Positions 11,333 through 22,619 of a stretch of 64,000 nt of DNA are shown piece by piece (within the stretch, counting starts at the first letter, position 1; each line of letters starts with the position of its first letter). The translations under genes and the position numbers were made by a program. The notes beneath the pieces are model-generated. The model did not search any database. It was not told where the DNA came from and was given only the letters and a program-made list of their open reading frames with translations. This DNA comes from Antrodiella citrinella (taxonomy: Eukaryota; Basidiomycota; Agaricomycetes; Polyporales; Steccherinaceae), in NCBI GenBank assembly GCA_004802725.1, contig SGPM01000110.1, forward strand, positions 1 to 64,000. Direction: 5' to 3'.

Positions 11333-12941
11333 TCATAATTCTGTCCAACCCACGTCCGGCTCGTCTCCTCCATAGAACGACACCAAGATAAACATCACCA
11401 CACTCACACTCACCCGCATGCCCAACCCACGATATAGCTGCCCAAGGCCTGTATTCCTCATCCAACTTCCTGGCTCCGCTGCATCCTCCACTCGCTCCTC
11501 CTCTGCAGGCTTCCCAGCACTCGCCTTCCCCTTCGCACTCATGCTCTTTCGTCTCCGCTTCCTCGGTTTTAGCGGCAGATCAGACCGTTCTTCCGTGACG
11601 ATATGCCACATGGCATCCACGACGCCGTTGTAAGGCGCAGGTCTGAGCTCAACGCACGCCTTGAGCGGTTTCGCCGTACCCCGGACTTGCACTTGCAGCC
11701 GGTGCCGAACTGTCTCGAAGGGGATCGTGACGAGGTACCCTGTGGAACCTCCCATCCACTCACAGAGTCCCCACATGAAAGGATGTGTTTCTGCTGTGAT
11801 GGGCGCTCCGCCGAAAGACAGGTACGATGCGACCACTCTGGGCATGACAATGGGGATGACAGAGCGGAGAGAGCAGTCAAGAAGGGTCGGTATGAGAAGG
11901 TGCGGGTGGAGGTAAATGCCGTGAAGACCACCCTCCTGGGTAAGAATCTGTCTGAAGGCGTCGATGGGGCCAGAGTAGGCGCGATGCCGGGGAATAGATG
12001 TCTGGACCATAAGACGCGTCCTGACGAGATCCAGTGGAGAAACAAGGAAGCCGGTAAGGATTTGTGAAGCCACGGGGAGTGCGTATGCAGAAAGGCTGTG
12101 AAGAGAGTCCGGAGAGGGACTGTCCGAAGAAAATATGGCTTCCAGCAATGAGAGAATTGTAGGCTGTAGGCCTATTGCAATGGCATCCATAATAGCAGAA
12201 GTCAGCAACCCTGGGATATGAAAAATCAGATCAACGCTCGACAGCAAGCAGCGTCAACACACACCTTTCCATAGTGATAACCAGCCTTCTGGTCGGAACC
12301 TGCCCAATCGCTTCATCATGCCCCACACACCACTCGCACTGCCCACAGGAATCACATATTCTGGAAGGGTTCCCTCCTCCAACACAGACTGACGCACGAC
12401 GTATCCTTTCTCGTCTGACAATAAATGTGGCACGTCGCGTCGGGGCCCAGCATCCGAATTGTTGGGGTCAGCAAAGTAAGAATCGTCGTTGTCAATGGAA
12501 GTGTCGCTGAGCTACAAATGAATCATGTATTAGTATAACCATGATACTCCGAAGTGAATGGAGGCGTACATCTTCCTCGTCGGATTCATCGGTGATCAGA
12601 ACTGTGCCCGGAACCACTTCCCCAGCATCTCGCGGGACCCATTGTACCTGCAGCAGGGTCTTCCCAATGTCCCAAGGCACGGTGACTACACTCGCGGAGA
12701 AGCGAAGCATAGCAGAGTAGAGCAAGCCCTGCAAGAGGAGCTTTATGTCCATCCCCTCGTCATCCCCGGAAATCGACGCGGACAGGTCGAGCAACGGGTT
12801 GCTGTGAGTTCGAGTGGACCATTGATATGATGACGGTGGTGGTACGTTCTGCGCTGTAGCATTGGAAGCTTGTGCAGGAGTAAAGGACCAGGCGTCGGAA
12901 GGCGGTGTGTACAAATCTCGCAGAGAAGCCGACGAGCTCAT
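11333..12941 (-). CDS. UGO1: Ugo1-like mitochondrial carrier-fold protein
   Basis: Exons in transcript order: 12941-12570, 12511-12265, 12210-11333; 498 aa. It has three solute-carrier signatures: VPWDIGKTLLQVQ after a Ser/Thr-rich N-terminus, SPLDLVRTRLMVQ in the middle and IPFETVRHRLQVQ near the C-terminus. Acidic and basic low-complexity inserts (ESDEED, KPRKRRRKS) separate them. This long, interrupted carrier layout matches fungal Ugo1, which lies in the outer mitochondrial membrane and links Fzo1 and Mgm1 during fusion. Classical inner-membrane carriers are about 300 aa and lack such inserts. The assignment to Ugo1 rather than another divergent carrier is by layout and length, and is less sure than the carrier fold itself. 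Confidence 0.82.
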
Positions 12942-14860
12942 TGCATCTGGTAGGCAGTGAGCCGAGACACGAGGATTGCGTACGTTCAGGGGTTACGATG
13001 TCGACAAGTGTAACTGTTCGTGATGATTATGAGAATATAAGTCCGAGTCGAATCAGTGGAGAAGCTGGAAATGTTTGCAGAGGCAAGTGGTGGTCATAGT
13101 CGAAGATGAGCGCGTTCGCGGCTTGAAAGCATCCTGGCATGAGTCGATCGCAGCCATGGGCGCTTACCGGTACCGCGGTGGCTTGGACTCTGAGTCGGGC
13201 TCCTCTACTTCTGAATCTATCCTCAGGGCTCGGTCAACGATTAAATATAAAATTCGTAAGTGAGTCCCTCATGCGCATGGTGGTACGTTGGAATGACTAT
13301 GTGATATCGAACAGACTCCTGGGGGTCGATTGTCTTTACCAGCCGCCTATGTCAGCTCACCGGGCTCGTCTGCGTCTGTCTGATATGTGCACATACTGCT
13401 TCAGGTTCGTTATCAACGCATTGTGTATGAGATTACTGTGAGACGGTCTTTTCGGTCTTTGAGCGAGTGCAATTGGAGTGCAAGCCGTCCCTCAACAGTA
13501 ATCCGAGTCAGTTTTCCGAACTGAACTTTCCCATCGTCGTGCACCGATAGTACTCGGGTATCCTTCCGTCGAGACAAGATAAGACTCTGTAGGCTCAGGT
13601 TTCACCCCCCAGCAAAACGACTCAAGTGTTTTTTATTTCTCCGAAACCAGACGAAGTATCACGACACTGGATACAACCAGTGATGCTTCCCTACACGCGT
13701 ACATCATCATTGCGATCTGGACCAACACGACCATGTAGTTTTCAATCTGGTCTATGCCAGCCGCGCCATCTTCCGCCATCCAACAGGCTTCGGTCTTGTT
13801 TGCTATTGGACCCTACGTTGAGCCGCTTGCTTGTCCCGGTGTGCCAAGACTGACAATTTCGTCAGATTCGAAATCAAAGTGACACCAGTGTCCATGAGTG
13901 TTTCAACAACCCCGACTTCCGCACCACCGTCTGTCGGCTTCAGGCTCCAGTCTAGTTACCAATGCAGCTCGGGCTGACTGTGCGCCGCACAACATGAGTA
14001 CCTAATGTTTTACCTGTTCGATACAGTCTATTTTATGATGAAGTGGCTGGCATGTAAATTCAGGTCGCTGTCAAAGTCCTGCCCTCTGGATACCCGGGAA
14101 ATCGCACTCTACTAAATGTCAGCCACCGTGACAGTCTTAGTGCAAGCGCCGTGAGGTCCCTGCACGGCGACTCATGATGACTGTAACGGTGAATTTCTTG
14201 ATCTGGTCACCTGCTGTGTACCGTAGACAAGATGATCACTGTGTGTACCACATATATAAATCAACTCCAGATCGACCACAGGTCGGGCCACTGCACACCA
14301 TGCTACGCCACAGTTCCACACGGGCCTAGGACGTCTTCGGCCGACCCTTTGCATCTTGCAAAGGAAAAGATAGTTTCTGGGCACATTTGACGTATCACCG
14401 TATCATTATAGACGTTCAGGATATCGCCTTACTTGCTCCAGCCCCAAAGTACCAGGCTGCTGCACTGCGAAGCCACAGGTTTCTACTAGTGCTGATCGAC
14501 AGATGTTGATGGCATCTCGATCGTTCACACTTGCCCAAGGTAGTAACTAAGAACGATACGCCACAACGCCACCAACGAGCGCGACTGGAGTGCACTCATA
14601 CGTAGGGTAGTCATCCAGATTGCAGTCGAAATAAGAGAGTCTCGAATGGCATCGACTGTAGGAATGGTTTCTAGCATGCAAGTACCTTGCATGTGCCTCG
14701 AGAAGTTCCGCTCAGAACAAAAGTCAAGGGGGGCCTCACGGTTGAGTCTTGACATTACTCGGTCTGACGGTCGTACGGGAAAGCAAAGTGTGATTCAAGT
14801 TCAACTACAACATCCGAGCGGTGAAAGGACGACAAGGGCGATGAGACGCGATGTCGTTGT
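12942..14860. other. Long intergenic stretch, nothing identified
   Basis: About 1.9 kb. Frames up to about 100 codons occur on both strands, but none shows recognisable motifs, a plausible splice pattern or a signal peptide. I see no tRNA and no terminal repeats. It contains the 3' side of the Myb/C2H2 gene and the UGO1 promoter. Confidence 0.45.
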
Positions 14861-17666
14861 CTAATCGGCATGAGGAAGATGGGCGTGCTTCTGCAATTTC
14901 TGAACAAATTTCTGAGCAAGTGCCGGGGGAACTAAATCGAGTTGGGCAGGTAGAGCCTGAGAATGTCCCTATAATGATGATTAAGCAGTTGAGACACCAG
15001 AGATATGTTAATCAGAAAGGGTGCACATGTCTACCATGAAATCAAACTCACGTGAGACAAATGGTATCGAAGTCCGCTGAGTTGCTTGTACTGGTTGCGA
15101 CATTGATCGTGTGGACAGATGTATAACTTCTTAATCCGATTCCCTGCAATGATTGAACCGTGGTCCACGGAAGACAAGGAGGAACCGGATTGGGGCAGTG
15201 GGATATTGGCAAGTGCTCGTTGAAAGTGCGCCTTGGATCTAAAGACAGACCGGCAATGAGATCAATACGATCAAGATCAGTACATAGATGCTCACATCTG
15301 TAAATGGTACTGAAGGCCGTTGATACTCTGATAAGGGACCGTCAGTTAGAGCCATTGCCATGCTGCTAAACATAACACACCTTCCATCCTTTACCGCATC
15401 CGGTCAAGCTACATCTGAAGGAATTGGGGGCGACGGCGTCCCCGCTATGTTCGACTTTCCAATGATCGGAAAGCTGTTGCGACGTATGGAAGCAATTCAA
15501 TGAGGCCGTTGAGTCCGCCGACCAGCATTGAGGATGACCGCAAGCGTAAGCCAGAACGCTGCACGAACATGAGCGTCAAAAGCATGGTGATATCCAATAA
15601 AGACTCACTCAGAAGCGGCTGGTAGTTTGGACGAAAGCCTTGGCTGTGTTCCGTCACGTTCGTACCGTTTGCGCAATGCAAGGGGTCGTGCTGCCTTCTC
15701 TGCGGGTGTTCGATAATAAGAGCCTGTACTGATGGGCGAAGAAGAAGAAGATCCAATGCCCGCTCTCGCAGTGCCAACATCACTAGACGATGACAGCCGC
15801 GACAGGGACGACGAGGGAGAATGAGAAAATAGATCAGTCAATGGAGAAGATACGGTGCCCGCTCTCGTAGTGCCAAATGCGCCAGCAGGTGACAACCGCG
15901 ACAGGGGCGATAAGGGAGAAATTGCTTCAGCAGCAGAAGAAGGGGATTGAGGTTCGGAGAGATCAGATCGGGGTTCAGGAGGTTCGATGCCCGCTCTCGC
16001 AGTGCCGACAACATGTGTCGACGACAACCGCGACAGGGACGGTAGGGATGAGTCTACGGATCGTGCAGAGACGTTGCGTTGGATCAGGGAAAATTCGGTG
16101 CCCGCTCTCGCAGTGCCAGAAGCAGAAGCTGGTGACAACCGTGACAGGGACGATAGGGGGGAGTCGTCTGCAGTAGGGTGAGGAGATTGAATGCCCGCTC
16201 TCGCAGTGCCAGATATTGGTGACAACCGCGACAGGGACGGTGATGGGGAATCTACGACTGGGATCGTAGAGAGGCGATGAGGAGATCCGGTGCCCGCTCT
16301 CGCAGTGCCAACAGCCCCAGCTGATGACGTCCGCGACAGGGACGGTGGAAGAATTACATTGAGGGCATAGCGATACTGGTAGTGGTGAGGAGAAGAAAAT
16401 ATGGTGCCCGCTCTCGCAGTGCCAGAAGCCGGAGCTGGTGACAACCGCGACAGGGACGAAAGTTCCGTCGGCGGAATAGATGAAGCAAACAAAGTCAAGC
16501 GGTCACAGCTAGGAGGTTCAACAGGGGAGGGCGCGCCGCCTGCGGCGCCAACTTGCGACTGATCCACCTCGTCATGGGCGTCGGTATCGTGAAATGGTCG
16601 TTCGAGATCAACAGACATGTCGTCAATTGTCGTAACTTGAGGTGGATAATCACTGGAAGAGAGGCCTTGAAAATCGGCATTAGAATGGATCATAGGCGGT
16701 GGAATAGTCGGAGAAACAGTTTGACTGGAGGAACCAAGTATGTCGTTCGTGGATGAGCTTCGAGCAGGTATTGAGAGCGCTGAGCTTAAGGAAGATGAAG
16801 TGAACTGAAATGGAGGTGGACTGGAAGGACTGGAATGCAGCTCTTGAGCAGGTTCGGAAAGAGGTGAAAAGTGGGTCTGTAAGAACGGTGAAGGCTGTTC
16901 TGCAGAGTTTGCATGTATCATTCTTGAGTAATCGGCGGAATGACTGTCCCAGTATTGATTAGGGTCAATCATCGGTACTGTCCAATGCAAGGGCACATCG
17001 GAGGATACGGGTACCATGTCCGTCACAGGATGAGGGCCGGATTGTTGTTCCACTACGTCTCGTGTAGCAGCGGCCTTCTTCCTCTCAAGCATTCGCCATC
17101 TTACCAGCACGAGACATTATTAACATACGTCATTACGATCATGAGCACACATACCGATTGCGACAGGCCAAACCACTGCGATTCAGCTCGCGACCAACCT
17201 CACCCCATCTACCCCCCAACTGACTGTATATATTAGTAAGGTGTTCGTCTTCGTCTTGGGTCCATTCATCCTTCTTCAGAGACGGGTCCAGCGCCTCTCG
17301 ATATCTCTTTGAACAAGCATCATCGGTTCTGCCGGGAATCTTTCGGGCGATGACAGACCACTTGGCACCGTGCGTATTGTAGAGGCGGACTAAGACCTTG
17401 TCCTCCTCCGGTGTCCACGCTGTCTTCTTGATCGAAGGAGACAGCGAGTGTAGCCATCGCTGTAAGCAATAATAAATTAATTCGCTGGTAGGGTGCACAG
17501 TATATGCATATAATGTGCGTACCTTCCTACAGGCCTTGTTGGTTCGCCCGGGTACAGAAAGAGCAACCTGTTTCCAATTATCGCACTCGCCATGAACTGC
17601 AACGGCCTGCTTCAGGCATCCGTCCTCTTGAGCGGTCCATGGTGTGCCGACGCCTCTCTCCTTCAT
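14861..17666 (-). CDS. Myb (three SANT repeats) plus C2H2 zinc-finger transcription factor
   Basis: Exons in transcript order: 17666-17523, 17459-17155, 17099-15609, 15558-15381, 15327-15296, 15238-15052, 14968-14861; 814 aa with frame kept at every junction. Residues about 8-160 hold three Myb/SANT repeats (TPWTAQEDG, TAWTPEEDK, DEWTQDEDE), each ending in an RTNKACRKRW-like helix. The middle 400 residues are Ser/Pro-rich and carry seven SLSRLS-GTARAG repeats. The C-terminus has fingers with Cys-x4-Cys spacing: ACGHPQC, FRCSLTGC...YHLQISKAH and YICPHDQC...YHLSHGH. A simple reading stops at 15,605, but that stop overlaps a GTGAGT donor, and splicing there reaches the finger exons in phase. Inferred: nuclear DNA-binding regulator; target unknown. 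A start at 17,753 is also possible. It shares a promoter of about 196 bp with PRP17. Confidence 0.87.
15755..16461 (-). repeat. Seven in-frame imperfect repeats inside the Myb/C2H2 gene
   Basis: Seven blocks, spaced roughly 90-130 bp, encode S-L-S-R-L-S-P/S, four or so variable residues, then G-T-A-R-A-G. On the plus strand each shows a nearly invariant CCCGCTCTCGCAGTGCC core, while the sequence between blocks differs freely. Confidence 0.92.
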
Positions 17667-17862
17667 GGGCAAGCCCCCGCGCCCCGCACCCGTCAATGAA
17701 GAACTATTGCGATTTGAGCCAGCCAGATGTGCGCAGAGTAAGAACAAGTACAACAGGGGTCATAAGAGGACCGAATCAAAAGCTGCAGGGCGCTCTGGGG
17801 CAAGGGCCCACCCGCGGGCTTACGTAACATAACACACTCCTTCTCCTGTTCCGCCACCAGCC

Positions 17863-19971
17863 ATGTCTCTCGTCGCAGGCTACACGTCCTCAGACGACGA
17901 GGAAGGGCCCTCGAGATATGCCCAGGATGCGTTTGGTCTCTCGAATATTCCTGTTGCAAAGAAGATACGCGTTGACGAGCCTGAGTCGTCGTCGACGTCG
18001 CTGGCTCTCACTGCAGCACCCGATGTGCTTTCAGAAGTTTGTGTCATTTTCCCCTTCGCCTGGAATTGTGTCTAATAAATTTTACAGGATCCATTAAAGC
18101 AGACGTCATTGATCACACGACCGACAGATACTCGTATGAACGTCAACATCCCTTATGCCGACATGATGCTGCCTACGCAGGGCCCGGAGAACCCTTTCGG
18201 CGACCGGAATCGCTTCTTGAATCAGAATGCACTGGCGGGACATGTAGAGGAGCAGTCCATGACAGAGCATGCCTTCCGACAGCAACATCTCACTCATTCT
18301 ATTCTCGGCTACTCTGCCAATCCTTCCATTGACCCGAATGCCCCTGCCATCCTCGGTTCACTGGAAAAGGCGCAGGCAAATGGGTTCGCTACTCTTGATA
18401 CAATGAAGGCACCAAAAGGAGCGAAGAAGGAGCTGAAGAGAAAGCGGAAGGGCAAAGGAGATTTGGACATTGTAGACGGAGAGGGTGCGTACGAGGGGCC
18501 ATGGGCGACATGGATGGGAGAAGAAGCGCAGGATCCGTTGCCGGAGGTGGGAGACGATGCAGAAGAGGAAGAGGAGGAAGAACCGGAAGAGTACGTCCAG
18601 ACGCGGAAAGCCAAGCCAAAGAGAGGTGCACCAGGCTTGGAGTCGTCTGTTTTCCATGGCAAGTCTATGACGGACTACCAAGGGCGGACGTACATGTCAC
18701 CGCCGCTGGCGGAGGCACCTCAGATTCAGTCCGAGGCCGGGTCGCAAGAGTGCTTCATCCCGAAGGTGTGCGTGCACACATGGACCGGACATACACAAGG
18801 TGTCTCTGTCATTCGCCTGTTCCCAAACACAGGCCATCTACTGCTGAGTGGTTCTATGGACACGAAAATCAAGGTGCGTCATGACAGCACGTCTATGCAT
18901 TCAACATGATTGAACATCTTCACAGCTTTGGGACGTCTACACGCATGGAAATTGTCTGCGAACTTTCCACGGCCACATGAAGCACGTGAAAGACGTGACA
19001 TTCTCCAACGATGGTCGTAGGTTCCTGTCATGTGGTTTTGACCGTCAAATGAAACTTTGGGATACCGAAACGGGACAGTGTATCCAGCGTTTCAGCAACG
19101 GCAAAGTTCCGCTGGTGATCAAATTCCATCCAGATGAAGACAAACAACACATTTTCCTTGCCGGTATGCTGGACAAGAAGATTATCCAGGTAAGGCTATT
19201 ATTCTACTTTAGAGGCGTCTTATCTTTATGATGAACTTTCCAGTATGATATGAATTCGGGCGAGATTACCCAAGAGTACGACCAGCATCTTGGCCCGGTC
19301 AACACCATCACCTTTGTCGACGAAAACCGCCGGTTCGTGACGACATCCGACGACAAGACAATCCGAGCATGGGATTTCGACATTCCTGTTGTCATCAAAT
19401 ACATCGCGGAGCCACACATGCACTCCATGCCAGCGGTTACCTTACATCCCAACAGTAAGTTCTCCTGTGGCGTCATTCTACGGGCGGCAATCCTGACGCT
19501 ATATTTCGCCACATAGAAAAATACTTGGCCGCGCAATCACTAGATAACCAAATTCTCGTCTATAGCACGGACAATTTCCGGCAAGCCAGGAACAAACGCT
19601 TCGCAGGCCACTCCGTCGCGGGCTATGCAGCGCAGGTCGGGTTCTCGCCAGACGGGAAGTGGATCAGCAGCGGCGACGGGGAGGGTAATGTTGTATTTTG
19701 GGAGTGGAAATCGGGCCGCATCAAGTCTAGGCTCAAGGCGCACAGTAAGGTTGTGATTGCTCATGAGTGGCTGCCGCACGAATCTGTATGTGGTGTTTCT
19801 CTCCTCCGCTTAATCCTTCTATCCAGCCCTGATTATCTCTCTTTTATAGTCGAAACTCATTACGGCGTCATGGGATGGTCTGATTAAGCTTTGGGTGCGT
19901 ATTTGTCTTTGGCCGCTTTGCGTTTAGCACCGATTGTTCATATCGCTGATCTGGTCTTTGTGCAGGATTGA
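17863..19971 (+). CDS. PRP17: Pre-mRNA-processing factor 17, WD40 splicing factor
   Basis: Exons 17863-18036, 18088-18873, 18926-19189, 19244-19454, 19517-19785, 19850-19894, 19966-19971; 584 aa (human CDC40 579). The last exon is only 6 nt (Asp plus stop). The N-terminus [15 protein letters not shown] is typical. A family-specific block [13 protein letters not shown] precedes seven WD40 repeats, starting at [15 protein letters not shown] and ending [13 protein letters not shown]. Established: Prp17/Cdc40 joins the spliceosome for the second catalytic step and is needed for cell-cycle progression in yeast. An acidic stretch (E-rich, about residues 205-220) lies before the block. It is transcribed away from the Myb/C2H2 gene across a short shared promoter. 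Confidence 0.95.
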
Positions 19972-22217
19972 GATCAAGAGCTCTTCACTTGCTTGGTGTA
20001 TCATAGCAATGTATGTTTTATGACATCACCGTAATTTTATGGTTTTTCAGCCACTTCCGGGTCTTGCGTCCTTATCCTATCTACGTTCATTTGGGGTCCC
20101 ACCGACTATCGCTCGAATCGACTTAGACTTCAGCTTCTTTCGCTTTCAGGCACGGCTTCGAGTGCCTTGTGTTCTAGGATCCGCAAACCTTGCGATGGTA
20201 GAACGGTCTGGGGGGGGGGGGGGGGGGGGAACTTCTGGAACGAACGGTGAAGGTTCAAGAACGAAGGAACGCTGCCCTCCCCGCCTTGCGTTCGTCTCGT
20301 GTAAATGTGTAAAAAGGCATTTGGCTGATCTCCATTCGGTATACGGTGCAGAACGCACCGGACTTGTCATGGGTGTCCGAAGACAGAATATCGGATTAAT
20401 CATGGACTCCACGACCTGTTCACGGGACGGCCGGGGCTCAAAACCTGACTGCAAATCAACAATTATCTGATAGTCCGTTGATAGAACTGGGCTTCAGTTC
20501 TTTCCTTCCAAAGGTAACTTCCAAGTTGAAAGTACGGGGTGGCGGCATCGTACGTGACGGCGTATTCTTAGCTCCAATTTACTGTAACTGTTGAACAGAC
20601 AGAGGTACATGCGGTTCGTACGTTTGTGAACAGAACAAAGAAGAGCATATATATGTGTACACCCTGGTATCTATCGGACGGGGAATCACCGCTGTCCGTC
20701 AAGTCACTGAAAGTGTTGTATTGCAGGATTACCTGATGCTGGCGCAAGATTTGAACGCAGAGATGCCGTCGGGAAGTTCACCTTTCAGACTTTCCTTTCC
20801 ACGTTGCCATTAGCCTTCTGCATATTGTCCTGGAGTAAGTAGTCGATTGATCACCGGAGTTCCGTGGGATGCTCTTGTTCGTGAGTACAGTACAATCATG
20901 GGATGGCATGATTTCAGTGTGGCATCACCGTCCTCGAGCGCGGTGGCAATATCAGATCTCAAGGCAATCCGCAGAACAAGACAGCCATTTCTGGTGACTG
21001 AATGCTGCCAGGACGTCGACGTATGTTGGACAGCGAGTATTCCAAGTGTCTCTATCCACCGGAAAATCATGATCCTGATGCTTAGCTGACACTCCACCGC
21101 ATGGGAGCCTGTCGGAGGTTGAGTCTTGGTGAGAAGTTCCCGAGTTGCCTCATGATACGACCGGACGTTATGATGTCGTTGAAAAGAAAAACCCTTCCGA
21201 GCCAAGTAGGAAGACTTAACTGTACAGGTATCAAGCTCCGTCGAACGGGAATGCACCGGGATAATGACAGCCTACAGGCAGATAACGCGACAGTTGCTCA
21301 TTGCACCACCGGAGAGTAGGGCGTGTTATCCCGATTCGGTCCTGCATCGGAGAAGGACCAACAGAAACTCAAAAGCAAGTCGCCTGAGCCATGGAATGAA
21401 TGCGTTGTGGAACGCCTGTCGGACGCCCAGGTGTGGCTCGGAGGATTTTAAACAAAACGATGTCCACTTCAACCGTGGCTTCTGACGGACGGCGCATCAA
21501 GCTAGGCTGGCAATGTTTGGACAGCTGAGAAAATTGTGGCCTCGACAATGTAAGTTCTCGAGGCAATAGACGTTTTAGAAGGAGGTGTCTTGGCTCATGC
21601 GCAGTCGTTGTGGGTGAATACCATTGCTCGTGCGGACATTGTGGCAGTGGTCTCCTGAGCTTCCTCGCGGAACTCCGATAGTGTGTTCTGGGAGATGATC
21701 GATAGCGTGTTGGTATGCAAGTCGGTTACGGTTTGGTTTGGCGTTGTGTACCATAGCGACGGCGGTGGGCCAGGTACATTACTTACGATGCTATAGTTCG
21801 AAGCCGTCCGGCGAGAATAGATACAAGGATTTGAAGCTTCAGGGCGAGGCGTTATGTATAGACCAGACGCAGGTACCAAAGGACTGGACTGGGAACGGGG
21901 GAGTCCTGAATTAGCTCCGCAGCGAGAAACGCGTCAAGTCAGTCGGAACGGGATCTGTAGAGCGGCGATGATCCAGGGGTGTGCGATGCGATGCCGTCGA
22001 GGACGGGTGGCACGATGGATGGACGTCGTCGACGCTGTGGACGACGACGACGAACAGATACGGGTGAGCCTATCCGGAGAGTGCGGGGGACGACGAGTTC
22101 CTAGGTATCAATATCAATGAGGATGTGCCTGAAATAAGAAGGGGTGGACCACTTATCGCGCACCGATCATACACGTGGTGATGGCTGCACGAGGGCGTAC
22201 CTGGCAAAGTACCAGCT
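19972..22217. other. Gene-poor 2.2-kb stretch
   Basis: The region contains a 20-G run (listed separately). Frames on both strands, the longest about 148 codons on the minus strand at 20,810-21,256, show no motifs I recognise. The last part leads to the TATA box of the small peptide gene. Confidence 0.45.
20210..20229. repeat. Poly-G tract, 20 bases
   Basis: Twenty consecutive G on the plus strand, in non-coding sequence. Such runs are unstable, can form G-quadruplexes and are often mis-sized in assemblies, so the exact length is doubtful. Confidence 0.9.
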
Positions 22218-22223
22218 TATAAA
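22218..22223 (+). promoter_or_regulatory. TATA box of the secreted-peptide gene
   Basis: TATAAA lies 46 bp upstream of the ATG at 22,264. This is a usual TATA-to-start distance for strongly and conditionally expressed small fungal genes with a short leader. Confidence 0.6.
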
Positions 22224-22263
22224 CACCCGCACCCTGCCTCCGTTCCTCTAAACGCCTCCCACT

Positions 22264-22619
22264 ATGAAGTTCTTGTCCGTAGCCATCCTCGCCTTCGCTG
22301 GTCTCGTCGTCGCGTCGCCGGTAAGCATTTCTTCGTTGCGTCCACTCATCGTGCTCGTTGCTCATCCACCCATCACAGCTTCCCGTTCCGGTGCGTTCTC
22401 ACAGCTCTTCACCCCGACGTTGATGCAGTCACCTCATTTCCTGTTTCTTTCCTAGAGTCTGCAGCTGAAGCGTGGCGGATACGATGCCCAGTGGAAGCGT
22501 GAACCCTACAACGCTCAGTGGAAGCGTGATCCCCAGGGGGTACGTGATCCCCAGCGCTGATGTCACCGGCGATGGATTAATGTCCGTCCGTTGTACAGCG
22601 CATTAACCCAGTGTGGTGA
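22264..22619 (+). CDS. Small secreted KEX2-processed repeat peptide precursor
   Basis: Exons 22264-22320, 22379-22390, 22456-22539, 22599-22619; 57 aa. If the last intron (GTACGT donor at 22,540, TACAG acceptor at 22,598) is kept, the reading stops at 22,560, also giving 57 aa. Residues 1-19 form a clear signal peptide (MKFLSVAILAFAGLVVASP). A short pro-part ending LQLKR follows, then GGYDAQW-KR, EPYNAQW-KR and a C-terminal tail beginning DPQG. Two seven-residue units bounded by Lys-Arg are therefore expected from signal-peptidase and kexin cleavage, and the spliced form gives a tail that also ends in Trp. Established: fungal KEX2-processed repeat proteins, peptide pheromones and RiPP precursors of the ustiloxin type share this plan. 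I do not recognise the sequence, and no RiPP-tailoring gene is near. Function unknown. Confidence 0.78.

Noticed and set aside
15877..16176. Plus-strand frames opposite the Myb/C2H2 gene
   Set aside because: They are shadows of the minus-strand repeats, with Arg- and Gln-rich nonsense content.
15755..16461. CRISPR-like array
   Set aside because: Regularly spaced repeats lie inside a coding exon, keep frame, and are a protein repeat in a eukaryote.
20810..21256. 148-codon minus-strand frame
   Set aside because: It has no motif, signal peptide or splice context, and the composition looks random.
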